From Omphiscola glabra (Eukaryota > Mollusca > Gastropoda > Lymnaeidae), in assembly GCA_964017045.1 (NCBI GenBank), contig OZ024807.1:21808053-21872052 (forward strand): 64,000 bases of DNA, read 5' to 3'. Positions 1-11,490 of this stretch are shown here, piece by piece. The first letter of the stretch is position 1. Each line of letters opens with the position of its first letter. A program made the position numbers and the translations under genes. The notes beneath the pieces are model-generated. The model did no database searches, was not told where the DNA came from, and worked only from the letters and a program-made list of their open reading frames with translations.

Positions 1-71
1 CTACATCAATTCCTTCTCAGACCACTGAATTTAAAATAAAATTAGCATTTCCTCTGCTGGATTTTGCAACA

Positions 72-2205
72 ATGATTGTGATTTCCAAATCACAGAGTCA
101 ATTGTCTAGCAAAGTAAAGTATCTTTATTTAATAAAGTTGCTTTTCGCATCTCTCGTTCTTGGAGTCTCTTACTCAAATGCATCATTTGATCAAAACTTC
201 TCTAGTCGAAGAGTTCGGCGGCCGTTTCTATATCCCCCGGCTATTATAAAAAGAAGAGACATTTTTAACCCTAAGCCAGCAAAATACGTCGACAGCTTAG
301 AAAAAGGAATTGCTATTGAAACATCAACATATGTTAAACAAAACGTATCAAACAACTTGTGTCAGACAATGCATGGTATAAAATGCGAGGAAAATAGGTT
401 GAGACACGAACTACGGTTAACGAATAGGAAAGAACGCGAGCTTCAAATGCTAAGGCGACGACTTTTTATGCAACTTCCGGAAAACTCTGAGGCCAAACTA
501 GAAAAAACAATTAGAAAACAAGATAAAACGTTATCAAAACCGATCAGACGTAAACGCTCCAAAATGAACAGAAACAAAAGGGCCGCAATGGCCAACAAGT
601 CCCGACTATGGAAACAAGCAACGATTCCGTATGTGTTTGAGACAATGTTCTCGGGAGATAACAAAAGAAAAATTATGAAAGCCATGAGCATTTGGGAAAA
701 TAATACTTGTGTTACTTTCAAAGAAAAAGAGAAGGCTGATAATGACTATATCGTGTTTACAGTTCAATCCTGTCATTGTTGCTCGCTCGTCGGAAGGAAA
801 GGGAACGGCGCGCAACATGTTTCTTTGGGCAAGAATTGCAGGATCAAGGGGACCATTCTACATGAACTCGGCCACACGATTGGATTTTACCACGAGCAAG
901 CGAGGCCCGATAGGGATCAATATGTTGATGTCATTCTAGAACACGTCATTGAGAACAAGACAATAAATTTTAATAAGATGAAAGTGGAAGAAGTAGATTC
1001 GCTCGGGGGAAGAGTATGATTTTGACAGCATTATGCATTACGGTCGAAACACTTTGGCTCGAAACGCACAGATCATACGATAATCCCCAAATTTATTTTC
1101 GGGTCAACCGTGAGACCAGACATAGGACAACGATCTCGTCTAAGTCCAGGAGACATTCGACAAACGAACAAGCTCTACAAGTGTGCATCGTGTGGGCGGA
1201 CGTTGCAAGAAGAAAGTGCGACATTTAGTCACAAGCCGACTGCTGGCAAATCAGAAAGTGTTACTGGCGTATACAAGCGGCCTACGGGCAGAAGATCGTG
1301 CTCAACATCACCGCGCTCGGAATTCCCAGATCACCAGACTGTGTCAACGGTCACCTGGAGGTAAGAGACGGCCCCAACTCTGAGTCACCTCGAATCGGAC
1401 GTTTTTGTGGAAAGAATTGGCCCGGTGCTTTGAAATCGTCGGGACGAAGAATGTGGCTTGAATACAAAACATTGAGCGGAGATGGATTTGGATTTACTGC
1501 ATATTACTTTACAGAATGTGGAGGTGGAATAAGCGGTGGGAAAGGAGTCATCGCAAGTCCGACCTATTATGATAAATACCTTCCTAATCTTGATTGCTCG
1601 TGGAATATCACACTAGAACCTGGGTATAAAATAGCTCTGACTTTTGAGTCCTTTGACTTGGAGAATAATAAAAAATGCAATTACGATTACCTCGAAATCA
1701 GGGAAGGAACAAAATAAACGGACTCTCTGATTGGCAAATATTGCGGTTTCTATTACCCAAAAGAGTTAAATTCGTCGGCCAATCAATTATTTATTAGATT
1801 CGTAAGTAACTCGCCAACTCAAAGAAAAGGATTTTACATTTCATTCGTTCAGGAAATCGACGAGTGTAACAATGATATGCATGGGTGTAACCAAGTGTGC
1901 ATCAACACCATCGGGGGTAACAGATGTGAATGCCGTCTTGGGTTCGATCTGAAACCTGACGGCAAAAGCTGCGAGAAGCGTGCGTCTGTATGATTGAAAC
2001 ACCCAACTTCGCCGCCATTTTCCGACCTGTATTCCCCGGATAAGACTTGCTAGTGAATCATTGACGCCCCACAAAATCATACAATCATGCTTACGTTTAC
2101 GAGCTTCGACCTGGTAGCGGCGCCCGAGAAAAAAGTGTTCGATTTCGTAAAGGTGTATCAAGAGTGAGGGGCGACACCATATAAAAATATCGTGCTTTGT
2201 GTTTG
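72..2205 (+). pseudogene. Decayed tolloid/BMP-1-like metalloprotease copy, truncated in CUB3
   Basis: The reading frame opens at ATG 72 with a hydrophobic leader, prodomain and RNKR furin site. An astacin domain follows that still has HELGHTIGF plus the third histidine. Compared with the intact copies it has an extra G in the run at 1005-1009, which shifts the frame just before the Met-turn, and a missing base near 1257, which shifts it again. CUB1 and CUB2 then read through to a GAA-to-TAA stop at 1715-1717. EGF1 follows (about 1850-1975), then a small deletion, and tandem TAG/TGA stops at 2051-2056 in CUB3. Homology ends near 2205, so EGF2, CUB4 and CUB5 are missing. The N-terminus resembles the gene at 20267, whereas the protease resembles the gene at 35043. 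It is not expected to make active enzyme. Confidence 0.93.
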
Positions 2206-2594
2206 ACGATAAATAAGAATGAAGTTAATTTTATGTTAAATGTTTTCTTTCTTTTTCTTCCATTATGTTAGTTATTTATAGATTTGTGTTTTATTGATCT
2301 TTTATTATAGATTACTGTGTTCAACAAAAAATTTAATTTTGAATGTAATTACTTGGAGATATAATAAGTTGATTTAAGCATTACGTTAATACTTTTTTAA
2401 AAAATAATTTCACTAAAAAAAATACATAGATTGGAACCCGGGATAAAACTGAATCCCTTTCATTTCTTCTTTTTTAAACCAAAACATTCACTTACGTTTT
2501 CACATTGAAATCAATGCTAAATTAGTTAGTTTATACCAGCATTAGAAATCTGACATTTTAAAAGGAACTATCATTCTATAGATTTAAATATATA

Positions 2595-3090
2595 ACAATT
2601 GATCTGAACTAGCAGCCTCTGCATGGCTTGCAGCACTTTGAGCTTCACAATTATCTTCGAAATGTGTCCCTTTCCTCGCCTCAGAGTCTTTATCTTACGC
2701 TTTTGTTAATCAGTGATTTGATTTAGTTTTTTTTTTAAAAATACTGTTCCACTTCCAAGCGCCTTTTTATAAAGTATTGTCTCGGTAACAATGTTAGACT
2801 AATGCCAAATTCTTTCATGTAGCTAAACTAACAACAGTTTTTTCGATATTCTCTAGCATTTTAAACTTTCTCTCGGTTAGCACATTCACCCATGAAAACA
2901 CATCAGTCGAATGTATTCCCTCAATGTCCTTTAGGAAAAAAAAACAAATCGTCGATTTCGCAATATTGCAGGTCTTGGCGATGTTGGAAGTACGACGGCC
3001 ATTAAAATGATATAACACAATTAATTTATTTCTTCACCAACACGATTCCTGTCAACAGCAATAACTGTCTTTTTGGGCGCCATATTTAGG
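2595..3090 (-). mobile_element. pogo/Tigger-like transposase N-terminal relic (unit 0 copy)
   Basis: On the - strand the segment reads like a CENP-B/Tigger helix-turn-helix ('NIAKTCNIAKSTI') followed by fragments matching the second CENPB-type domain ('EAASSD'). It carries several stops. The same relic lies at 24630-25120 behind the first intact tolloid-like gene, so it was duplicated with the gene. Assignment rests on motif recognition only. Confidence 0.5.
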
Positions 3091-3759
3091 GCGAAAATAA
3101 CAGAAAAAGTGCAAAAGTAAACAAAGAAATATGTATTTATTTTTTAAATCACAATCGATTTTTAATGCAGACGTGCCAAAGACTATTGACCCGATGGAGT
3201 TATAGCTACAAAAGTGTCCGTGGGTAATTTCGTAAAACGAATTATCATTTGTTAGTCGAGACAATTTTAAAAAAAAAATCAAATGCCCTCTTTAACCTAT
3301 TTAAAACTATAAATGAATTCATTAAAAAAATATACACAATTCTATTCGCACATGGCGGTAATATAAGTTAGGATAAGGCATCAAACGTCATTTATTGATT
3401 GTATTTAAAATGGTGGTGGTCTTCTGAGATAAATAGTCTAGAAATGTTTACTTTTTAAAAGTTAAACTTGATTTCTTTGAAATATTAAAGTCTTTGCATT
3501 CTTTTGTGGTAAACGGCTTTTTAGAAATATTGTGCTAAATTATATAATACAGTTATTTTGTGGGATGTTTAAAAGAGATGTAGTAGATATTACAATTGTC
3601 TCTGTGGTTTAGATATTTTTGGACATCTTAAGAGCTTTAAAGATGTAAATGTATGATTAAAATTACCACAAAAAGAGGTAAAATTATAGTTATGGTGGAA
3701 TTTCGATTATGAATGATCATAAAATGTTCTTAATATTAACGGTAGGCTTAAAGGCAAGA

Positions 3760-4512
3760 TGTTAAGAATTGAATAAGACATTCTAAATGTCACATTATTT
3801 AGGTTGAGAATAAATCATCTTCTTAAATGTTTTATTTGGGTTCATCATAATAATGCAGAGAGTAGCTATAAATTCATTTACGTAATAGTTCTTGCACCGT
3901 ATATATATATATAGCATCCTTCCGTCTTAGCGAGACGATGGAGTAGCTATATTGTAGTCCTACACTTCGACGAGTGGCTCACTAGGCCAATCCTGGAGTG
4001 ACAACTTCGACTCCATTTCATGCAGTAGAATATTGATTCCTGGTTTATTTTGGCCTTCCGTGTTGTTCTTTTTGTTGCAAGCGCTTCGTTTCGCTCATCT
4101 TCTGCCTTTTTGACTCCTTTGTACACTGCTGTTCGCCAGTTGGAACGTTGTTCGGCAATGATCTCGCATTTGTTGACTTCAATGTTGGCTTCCTTCATGC
4201 TCTTTACAAACAAATACTAAACATTAAATCATTAATCGAAATCCTTTCTTTTTAAAATATAAGCATTAATTAACAAACTTGCTTCGGAAAAAATAAGCTT
4301 TTAAAGTAAGCAACTGAAAGAACAAATCAATGTTTAAAGGAAATAATTAACATATAACGTTTAGGTTGGATTCTAAGTCTATCTAAGAATCTCTGCACAT
4401 TTCTTGCAAGACGGATAATCTTGAGATAGCCTCGACCTCACCACAATGGAAAGTATTCTAGTGACTCTTAATCACTTAGTCCCGTATCACATACTTTCCA
4501 TCCAGTTGAAAA
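3760..4512. other. Intergenic, no gene recognised
   Basis: AT-rich sequence with a short (TA)n run at 3902-3914. The short ORF on the - strand at 3947-4213 has no recognisable motif. Confidence 0.6.
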
Positions 4513-5542
4513 AGAGTCCCTTAATCGATTAATCGTTAAAAATTTTTAACATTTAAATTTTTTTTAACGATTAATCGACCCATCAAATGTACCGGAAGTT
4601 TAAAAGTAAAAAAATGGCGGCCGAGAAATATAAACAAATCTCCGGACGATTACACGAACGTTTTGGTTTTAAACTATTGACTGACGGACTCATTCTGTCA
4701 GGCCACGGTTCTGCTTGGGGGTCAAGATTATGTTTCATGTAGCTGCGCATTGCCGCTGCTAACATGGCTGAAAAAACACATGACAGTACGTGATGATGAT
4801 CCAGGCTACATAACTAGATTCAAGGCAGAATGTATGAATGACTTCAATGAACGTGTAACTGGTATGACAAGTATAGCAATACTACAGGTTGCAACAGCAC
4901 TTGATTCACGCTACAAATTCCTGAAGTGTTTGTCAGAAGATGCAAAAGAACGAACCTGGTCACGTATTGAACAACAAATAGAAGTTGATACTCACGATGA
5001 GCACATGGCGACAGTTGCAACGGATGGTGATGGCATTGACAATGAAACTATATGTGAACCAAATGAAAAGCGTATTAAGCTAATGGAGTCTGACTCGGAC
5101 ACAGAAAAGGACAATAACTCTTCTGATGAATTACTGCTTTATAAAATGGAGATGAAAGTTCCTGAATCCGTTGAACCTCTAAAATGGTGGAAACTTAATG
5201 AACACCGATATCCGAAATTTTCATTCCTTGCCCAGACCATTTTAAGCATACCAGCTACCTCAGTTCCATGTGAACGATTGTTCAGCTCGGCTGGTTATAT
5301 TGTCAATAAGATACGCTTGAACCAAATAATGTCAACAAACTTGTCTGTTTGCGTAGTTGGTTAAAAGATGACATAAATAAGACATTCCAGTTTTATTTCG
5401 ATTTTCGACAAGTATGTTTAATAAATGTTACTTATGACACTATAAATTTTAATTTTTGGATTTAATCGAAATTAACTATTAATTAATCGCTAATTTTTCA
5501 AAAGTTAACTATTAAATTTAAATTAATCGTTATCAGCCCTAG
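4513..5542 (+). mobile_element. Degenerate hAT (Ac/ZBED-type) DNA transposon
   Basis: The ends carry inverted, AT-rich subterminal repeats built on 'cgattaatcg': left from about 4513 ('gtcccttaatcgattaatcg'), right ending 'cgttatcagccctag' at 5542, the usual CAGGGCTG-style hAT end in reverse. The interior holds the 3' part of a transposase (4750-5400). No clean target-site duplication was found, so the boundaries are approximate. Confidence 0.75.
4750..5400 (+). pseudogene. hAT transposase C-terminal fragment (ZBED1-like)
   Basis: The open frame at 4750-5364 encodes about 204 residues of a hAT transposase: an LDPRYK-like motif ('LDSRYKFLKCLSEDAKERTW'), an acidic linker, and the hAT dimerisation domain ('LKWWKLNEHRYPKF...SIPATSVPCERLFSSAGYIV'). 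Near 5315 a one-base shift moves the conserved end ('NNVNKLVCLRSWLKDD') into another frame. The BED finger and the N-terminal catalytic part are absent, so the protein is a dead fragment. Confidence 0.88.
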
Positions 5543-5890
5543 TTAGTTTTTTAGTGACCACATCAGCGTAGCGTTGGTTTCAGTAGTAAATCTCCGAAGA
5601 GGACTATAACAATTGTAACTGTCATACTATCGGCAATACATTCATCAGAGTTGACATCCGTTCGATACGTGTATGACATCTTCTGAGACAGTTTCACTCT
5701 GTTTCACAGATCGGCCTATTTCGGTTTTACGCTGGCTCTGTTTCACATATAGTTTTTTCAGCTTCAACTATATAAGATATAGACATTTTCTGTCCTACAT
5801 TTTCTATCATGTTACATCAACGTTTCTGGAATAGTTTCTTTTATTTCTTGAAAAAAAAACTAAATCAACTCCCTAAACTAACCAAACCAT
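5543..5890. other. Intergenic, nothing recognised
   Basis: About 350 bases between the hAT relic and a minisatellite. No ORF, RNA gene or repeat was recognised. Confidence 0.5.
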
Positions 5891-5894
5891 GCCA

Positions 5895-6120
5895 TCAAAC
5901 TCAAACCCTCTAACCTTCATACCATCTATACCCCTAATTCAGCAGACTAGCCTTCATACTATCTATACCCCTTAATTCAGCAACCTAGCCTTCATACCAT
6001 CTATACCCCTTAATTCAGCAACCTAGCCTTCATACCATAAATACCCCTCAATTCAGCAACCTAGCCTTCATACCATCTATACCACACAATTCAACAAGCT
6101 AATCTTCATACCATCTTTCA
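5895..6120 (+). repeat. Minisatellite, about 38-bp unit
   Basis: Around five to six tandem units of 'ttaattcagcaacctagcc' plus 'ttcataccatctatacccc'. The sequence at 6300-6520 repeats a related 'ccaccaccaagc...ataccatata' theme in a more degenerate form, suggesting one array split by the repeat at 6122-6300. Confidence 0.85.
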
Positions 6121-6121
6121 A

Positions 6122-6300
6122 AAACAACAGTTGAGGCGACTACACTTGACACATTTGCGCCTATTGCCCCCTGTCTTGCAACCAGTGAATTATCCCCTTG
6201 GAAACCACGCACATTAACATCGCGAATCCCTCTGAAACATAGGAGCCATACTGATCAATTCATTGATCGTGGGCCCTCAAAACATAGAAGAAGAAGAAGG
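6122..6300 (+). repeat. Dispersed retroelement-like repeat with (GAA)n tail, copy 1
   Basis: About 180 bp ending 'gggccctcaaaacatagaag' plus further GAA units. A full inverted copy lies at 60019-60215 and a 3' fragment at 50484-50540. A fixed 3' end with a simple-repeat tail fits a SINE or a LINE 3' end. It interrupts the minisatellite. The family was not identified. Confidence 0.65.
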
Positions 6301-6559
6301 TCTCCACCCCATTCACCACCAAGTATAAATACCATATGCACACCCATATCCACCACACAGCCTTTATACCATCTATCCCTACTCCATCCACCACCAAGCG
6401 TACATACCATATACCCCGTTTATCCACCACCCAGCCTTTGTACCATATATCCCACTTTCATCTACCACCAAACTTTCATATCATTTATCCACCCTTCATC
6501 CGCCTAACTCCTTCTTTATCCTAATCCCGACCCTCAATATTGCTAATGGCACTTTCATT

Positions 6560-8370
6560 AATTTAAGCTCTTAGTATATTGCACTAAAGGAAAAAATATT
6601 TGGGGAAACTATTTTAAAACTGAAGAAAAACTACCAAAATCAAGATGCTAAACATTTAAATCAACAGAGCACTTCTGACACTAGAGCAGAAACGAAAGGA
6701 ATTCAGTGCTACCTTAAGTAATAAGCTCCAGGCACTGCAATGCCAAAAAGATGATGACCAGATAGAGCAAAAAATAGCAAAACAAAAAGATGTCGAAGAA
6801 CCGGCGAAGCAAAAATCACAAAGATTGGCTCTCAGTCAACACGTTGCAAAAACAAAAACGAGAGGAAAGAAATGTAGGGTGTAGTTAACACCAGTCGCAC
6901 AAAGGTAGAAAAAAAAAAAAAAGCACAAGACAAATATAAAGCCTAAATTCGAAGGGTAAAGAACAGCATCAAAAGGGATAAAAGATTGATAGATAGTCAA
7001 GCATCAAAAGCACACAAATCAGCCAGTAAGGGAATCATGAAAGAGATCCATGATATAACAATAAAGTTCTCAGGAATACACAAAAGTCATGAGACACCGG
7101 TTATAGACAAGGAAAGTAGACTAATAACAGAATGTACTGAAAATGGAGAAAAGATAGAAGTATTTTTTTTTTTGGGGGGGGGGGGGGGGAATAACTAAAC
7201 AGAATTCCATCCACAGACACACCAGATACACGACTAGGTAATGAAAATTTACAAATAGAACACAGTGCCCAAATACGGAGTAATAGCCCTGGAAATAAAG
7301 ACGCTCAAAATAAGGAAGGCATCAGGAATGGATAACATCACGTCAGCGACCAATGGAGTAGATATAGATACAATAGTCAACATGCTGCACCCTATGTTTG
7401 AAAAGTTATGGGAAGAAGTTTCAGTTTCAAAGGAATGGATAGAAGAATAGCTCGTCAATATACCAAAGACAAGGGATTTCAACATTCTAGACAGGAATTA
7501 CACAGAGGTCAGCATCAGGAACGGATTTAAAAAGAATTATTCTGAATTGAATGATGTACCAGGTCGACTCACAGCTACGAGATAAACAGGCTTGCTTCGA
7601 AAAATCATGCACACATCAAATTGCAGCACTCCGAAGCATTGCAGAGCAGTCAATCGAATGGAACTCCCCACTAAATATAAATTGTATCGACAACGAATAT
7701 TCCTTTGATAGCCTGGACAGACAAACCTTGTGGAAACCTCTCTGAAAAAATGGGAGTAGCAGGAAAACTAGTCAGGACCATACAATTCTTATGAACAAAT
7801 GACATGTAGGGTGGTCGAAGGAAGAATCAATGATGACTTTATAGTGGAAACAGGAGTCAGACAAGGATTTCTCTTGTCCCCTTTTTTATTCATCCTTTCA
7901 ATTTACTGAATAAGGAACACAATCGACCTACATTGGACACCATTGGAACAATGAATGACCTAGACTTTGCGATGACATTGTACTTCTGTCCCAAAACCAA
8001 AAACAAATACAGGAAAAGACCAAAGATTTAGCCACCATTTCAGCACAGCTCGAACTCAATATAAATAAAAGCAAGACAAAGATCATGAATATAACTTAGC
8101 CAATCAAGAGCATATATCTCTGGTAGGAAATGAACTGGAATAACTGGAGGGCTTCACATATTTAGTAGTACCATTGACATAAATCGTGGCTCCGGAGCGG
8201 ATGACAGGGCCATAATTTGAAAGGCTATTTTAGCATTTAGGCTAGTAAAAAAAATATGTGAGTCAAAGGAGTTGACAATACAAACAAAAATAAATTTCAA
8301 CACTAAGGACAGTTCTACTCTATGGAGCCAGAACTAGGAGAACCTTATTCAAACAGAATTACGCATAAAA
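6560..8370 (+). mobile_element. Decayed non-LTR retrotransposon (LINE) with reverse-transcriptase remnants
   Basis: Successive frames show the linker and RT of an endonuclease-RT type LINE: 'MKEIHDITIKFSGIHKSHET' (about 7037), 'IKTLKIRKASGMDNI' (about 7290), 'QLRDKQACFEKSCTHQIAAL' with 'FDSLDRQTLWK' (7570-7740), 'VRQGFLLSPFLFIL' (about 7858), an AADD-like 'LDFADDIVLLS' region with a one-base shift (about 7960), and 'EGFTYL' (about 8150). The upstream APE-type endonuclease domain is not seen, so the copy looks 5'-truncated. Multiple stops, frameshifts and a T/G homopolymer insertion (7160-7190) show it is dead. Clade (RTE- or CR1-like) is not resolved. Confidence 0.88.
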
Positions 8371-8374
8371 AGAG

Positions 8375-9780
8375 CAAATCATTATTTTAATTTGTAAATG
8401 TAAAACAAAGGTGAAAATATCAACTTACTACTAACATGAATATAAATTTAATGTTCTGTTATAGGACACTGAAAATATATTATTTTTGTTCAATTTGATA
8501 TTAGCATCTAAGTGATCGTGCCAATGAAATATTATGATAAATAATTTAAATCATTTATTATACCCGTTTGTGAACTATATTCACTTCTTATGATTTTTTT
8601 TTTTTTAATTGCTAAAAGTTAGGGAATAAATTAGAATATTCTGTAGACCCATTATACTCTTGGCATCCGTTCACAAACCAGAAAAATATTTACATGTATC
8701 ACGACTTGTCACGACCAAACAACCTTCAAGTGTCCCCATACATGATTCACTGTTATAGTTGCGTTCCTTTGTTGTAATGACGTGAGGCCAGCAATTCTTA
8801 AAGTTGAGATGTAACTGGCCATGTTGTTTTACCTCTAGCTAGTCATTAAATATCTAGACATCAAGCTGAACAGAGGAGTTAGTTTTCCTTGTTTTAGACA
8901 TAGTAAAACTAAATATCACATTCACTATTCCCTTAAGCACCAAACAAAAGCTGTGGATTGCTTTACAACAGATGTCGGAAAAATATTTTTTAACTCTTCA
9001 AAGATAATAACAAACATAATTTAACGACATAAAAATGCTAAGTTCAATCTTTTTAAAAGCACCAATTTTAAGAATGTGTTGCAACAACAAAAGATTAGAT
9101 GATTTACACCGCTATTTAAATGCCCATTCACGCTTGGTTTTTTTTTTTTTTTTAATAAATCTCCTTTTAAAAAAAAATGGTTTATCTTGAAAGTCTAATT
9201 AAAATCATGTTTACTCAATTTTCTTAAGTACCAAGCCCATTAGCAATTTGTATTATTATTTTGTTACCTGTTTTGCTAAACACATTTTTTGCTATAGTAA
9301 GATTTAAACCGAAAGAACGCTTATAGCTTAGTGGAAATTATTCTAACATATGAGAGGAGGGGTATGACTTAAAAGGGCTTGCCACGTTAAATGGAAGTTG
9401 CTGTATTTCAAAACCTATCTGCCTAGATTTGCACAAATTCTAAAATCTTTAAAAACTTGAAATCCCAGGCTTCGGGTCTCATTCTAATAAGTGTTTTATT
9501 TTAGTCATTATCTTCAAGATGTATAAATATATAATTACTTAATAAACATAGTATATGCCTATGTTAAACATGTAATGAAATAAATAAGGATTGATCATCT
9601 CTAAGTGTTTTCAATTTGATATATTTCCAACAGTCATGTTAGTACGATAAGTTGATCATAAATGTTAACAAGAAATTAGGTATTATTTATATGTTTTTAA
9701 AAAAATGTTCAATAGCATGTCCTACTGCACATACAGCTTTTTAAATATTCATTGTACAACGCGTTAAGCTAGACGTCATC
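8375..9780. other. AT-rich intergenic, nothing recognised
   Basis: No coding motif, tandem repeat or recognisable transposon end was seen between the LINE relic and the start of duplication unit 1. Confidence 0.5.
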
Positions 9781-9803
9781 ATTCCACACTGGCAGTTGAC
9801 ACT

Positions 9804-9817
9804 TGAGTCGCGACTCA
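9804..9817. promoter_or_regulatory. Upstream palindrome TGAGTCGCGACTCA
   Basis: A perfect 14-bp dyad about 105 bp before the TATA box. The second unit keeps it as TGAGTCGTGACTCA (29567-29580), which contains an AP-1-like TGACTCA. The conserved position suggests a transcription-factor site; the factor is not known. Confidence 0.5.
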
Positions 9818-9921
9818 TGGTTGGATCGTCCAATACGTTTAAAGTCTAAGTGTTAGTCAAGACATTAAAAAAAATTAGACAAATGTTGAAACAAGGACGC
9901 AGTTTGTGGACATGATACAAA

Positions 9922-9929
9922 TATAAAAG
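9922..9929 (+). promoter_or_regulatory. TATA box of tolloid-like gene 1
   Basis: TATAAAAG is present at the aligned position in both units (here and 29694-29701), within a conserved upstream block. It predicts a start site near 9953, about 10.3 kb before the ATG. No expression evidence is available. Confidence 0.6.
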
Positions 9930-9952
9930 ATTGTGCAAAGTCTTGGAATAAT

Positions 9953-10279
9953 AGTTGATCCTTAACAGTAAGACAAAATGGGTATAATTAATTTAAATTA
10001 TTGAAAATGTATGCCAGATGCGTAGCTAGAGTGTTTTGTCGTCCTAAGACAAGATTCATTTTAAAGAGCCTTCCTTTCTTTTTTTCAACTCTCAAACCCC
10101 TTATTTTCATAAATAAAATAATATCAATGCATATTTCGGCGCCACTAATTATTTTGGCGCTCAGGGACATATGTCCCCCTGCCCCCGGCCTTAGCTACGC
10201 CTGTGGTTTATGCCAATATTTCGTTACGTTTCTTGATATTGCATTAAAAAGTTGAATTAGGTCGACAACGACGAGCAGA
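9953..10279 (+). other. Predicted non-coding exon 1 of tolloid-like gene 1
   Basis: The exon is predicted from a TATA box about 30 bases upstream and a donor site (GTGAGT at 10280) that aligns with GTGAGT at 29855 in unit 2. The alignment breaks over a 191-bp MITE (10015-10205) inserted into this exon, so gene 1 has a longer leader than gene 2. A short upstream ORF starts at about 9978. RNA data would settle the boundaries. Confidence 0.5.
10015..10205 (+). mobile_element. hAT-like MITE, CAGAGGCGTAGCTAG family, copy 1
   Basis: Terminal inverted repeats CAGATGCGTAGCTAG and TTAGCTACGCCTGTG flank 191 bp. The flanking 8-mers ATGTATGC and GTTTATGC match at 6 of 8. Two more copies with 8-bp flanking duplications lie at 51294-51470 and 53899-54085. 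It has no ORF of its own and is non-autonomous. Confidence 0.85.
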
Positions 10280-11317
10280 GTGAGTTCTCTTGTTTCATTT
10301 CTTTATACTTTCATGTGTAAGACATTATTGGGTGGAAAGGATGTTTAATTTGTCACCTACCAGTGATTTCTATTAGTTTACAGACTAATGACATCAACGC
10401 CGCCATCTTCCGTTTTATCGTTAGTCTAATTTAATAGAATTTCGATTAATTGAAAAATCAACAGCAGCTCATGATTTATTGGCCATCTACATAAAGTATT
10501 ATTAATGAGTAAAACAGCAAAATAGTAGGTTTATAATAATATAATTTTCCATCATGCAAAATTATAATTTATGTTATAAAATACAATATGGCATTTAAAC
10601 GTGAGATCGCCATTTTAAGTGTATAAATATATGCTCGTTAAAGGGAAATCCTTGCAATCGTTTTGATTTTATTTGATTTAGTCCAATCAACAAACTTTTT
10701 TTATTTTAAATTTCAATGCGTCTTGCCCTTGTAAATATTTATAATGTATTTCATGTTTGCTTGTAATAAATAATTGGTGTATGGTTTCTCTCTTTGTAAC
10801 TAATCATTTAAAGACAAAAAATTAAAGATTATTTTTTTTATTACATCATTTAACAAGACCAAAATCTGCAATTTAATGACAAAAATCTCAAATACATTTA
10901 AAAAAATTAAAAATACTTTTCAAAAAAAAATAATATTTTTTTCTCAAAATGTACTAAGATAAAAGTCTCCCTAAATTTCAGAGTTTTTACAATCAGATTT
11001 CTAAAAATAGCTTGAGACAGATTGAGATACAATTATGTCGAATTAATATTTCTTATGCTGCTCTTACCTTTTCTTACTTTGTATGTAGTCATCAAATCTG
11101 GCATCTTAAGTTTGACCCACTTCCCTAATTCCAAATGAGCTGAAACGAAAAATAAAAAAAAAAAAAAAAAGTATGGATTTCATGCCCTACGCCTTTATTA
11201 AGGATATTACGGTAACAAATCTGAAATTTTGGCGTTTATTTATTTTTGTACATTTTTGGAACAATGTAATTTTTCAAAAGTATTTTTTTTCCAATTTATA
11301 TATTTTTTTAAAAGTTA

Positions 11318-11490
11318 AGAATTGGAAGATGATTTTTGAGATCAGGAAGTGGGTTGAAACAAATGACTAAAAAAATCATGTCATTTGATGTGGGTAAGCG
11401 TACGAAAGTTAAGCTTTATTTAACATCAGAATTTGGAACGAAATTGAGATGCTTGATAAATGTCACTGAAGTCATTGATGACCCACTAAT
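11318..11490. repeat. Repeat shared with 14994-15270 (possible LTR fragment)
   Basis: The block 'gagatcaggaagtgggttga' followed by 'aatgac' and, further on, 'gtca..gatgacc' recurs at 14994-15270. The second copy lies next to the 3' end of the - strand gypsy relic, so the pair may be LTR remains. This is a weak inference. Confidence 0.4.

Larger units (their letters stand above)
1..3900 (+). repeat. Segmental duplication unit 0 (left-truncated by window start)
   Basis: This stretch contains a decayed tolloid-like copy and its 3' flank. The flank at about 2595-3090 and 3400-3760 aligns by eye with 24630-25120 and 25690-26060, downstream of the first intact tolloid-like gene. Shared landmarks include 'gaactagcagcctct' and 'gagatgtagtagatatta'. 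The promoter and 5' exons of this unit would lie before base 1. Confidence 0.7.
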
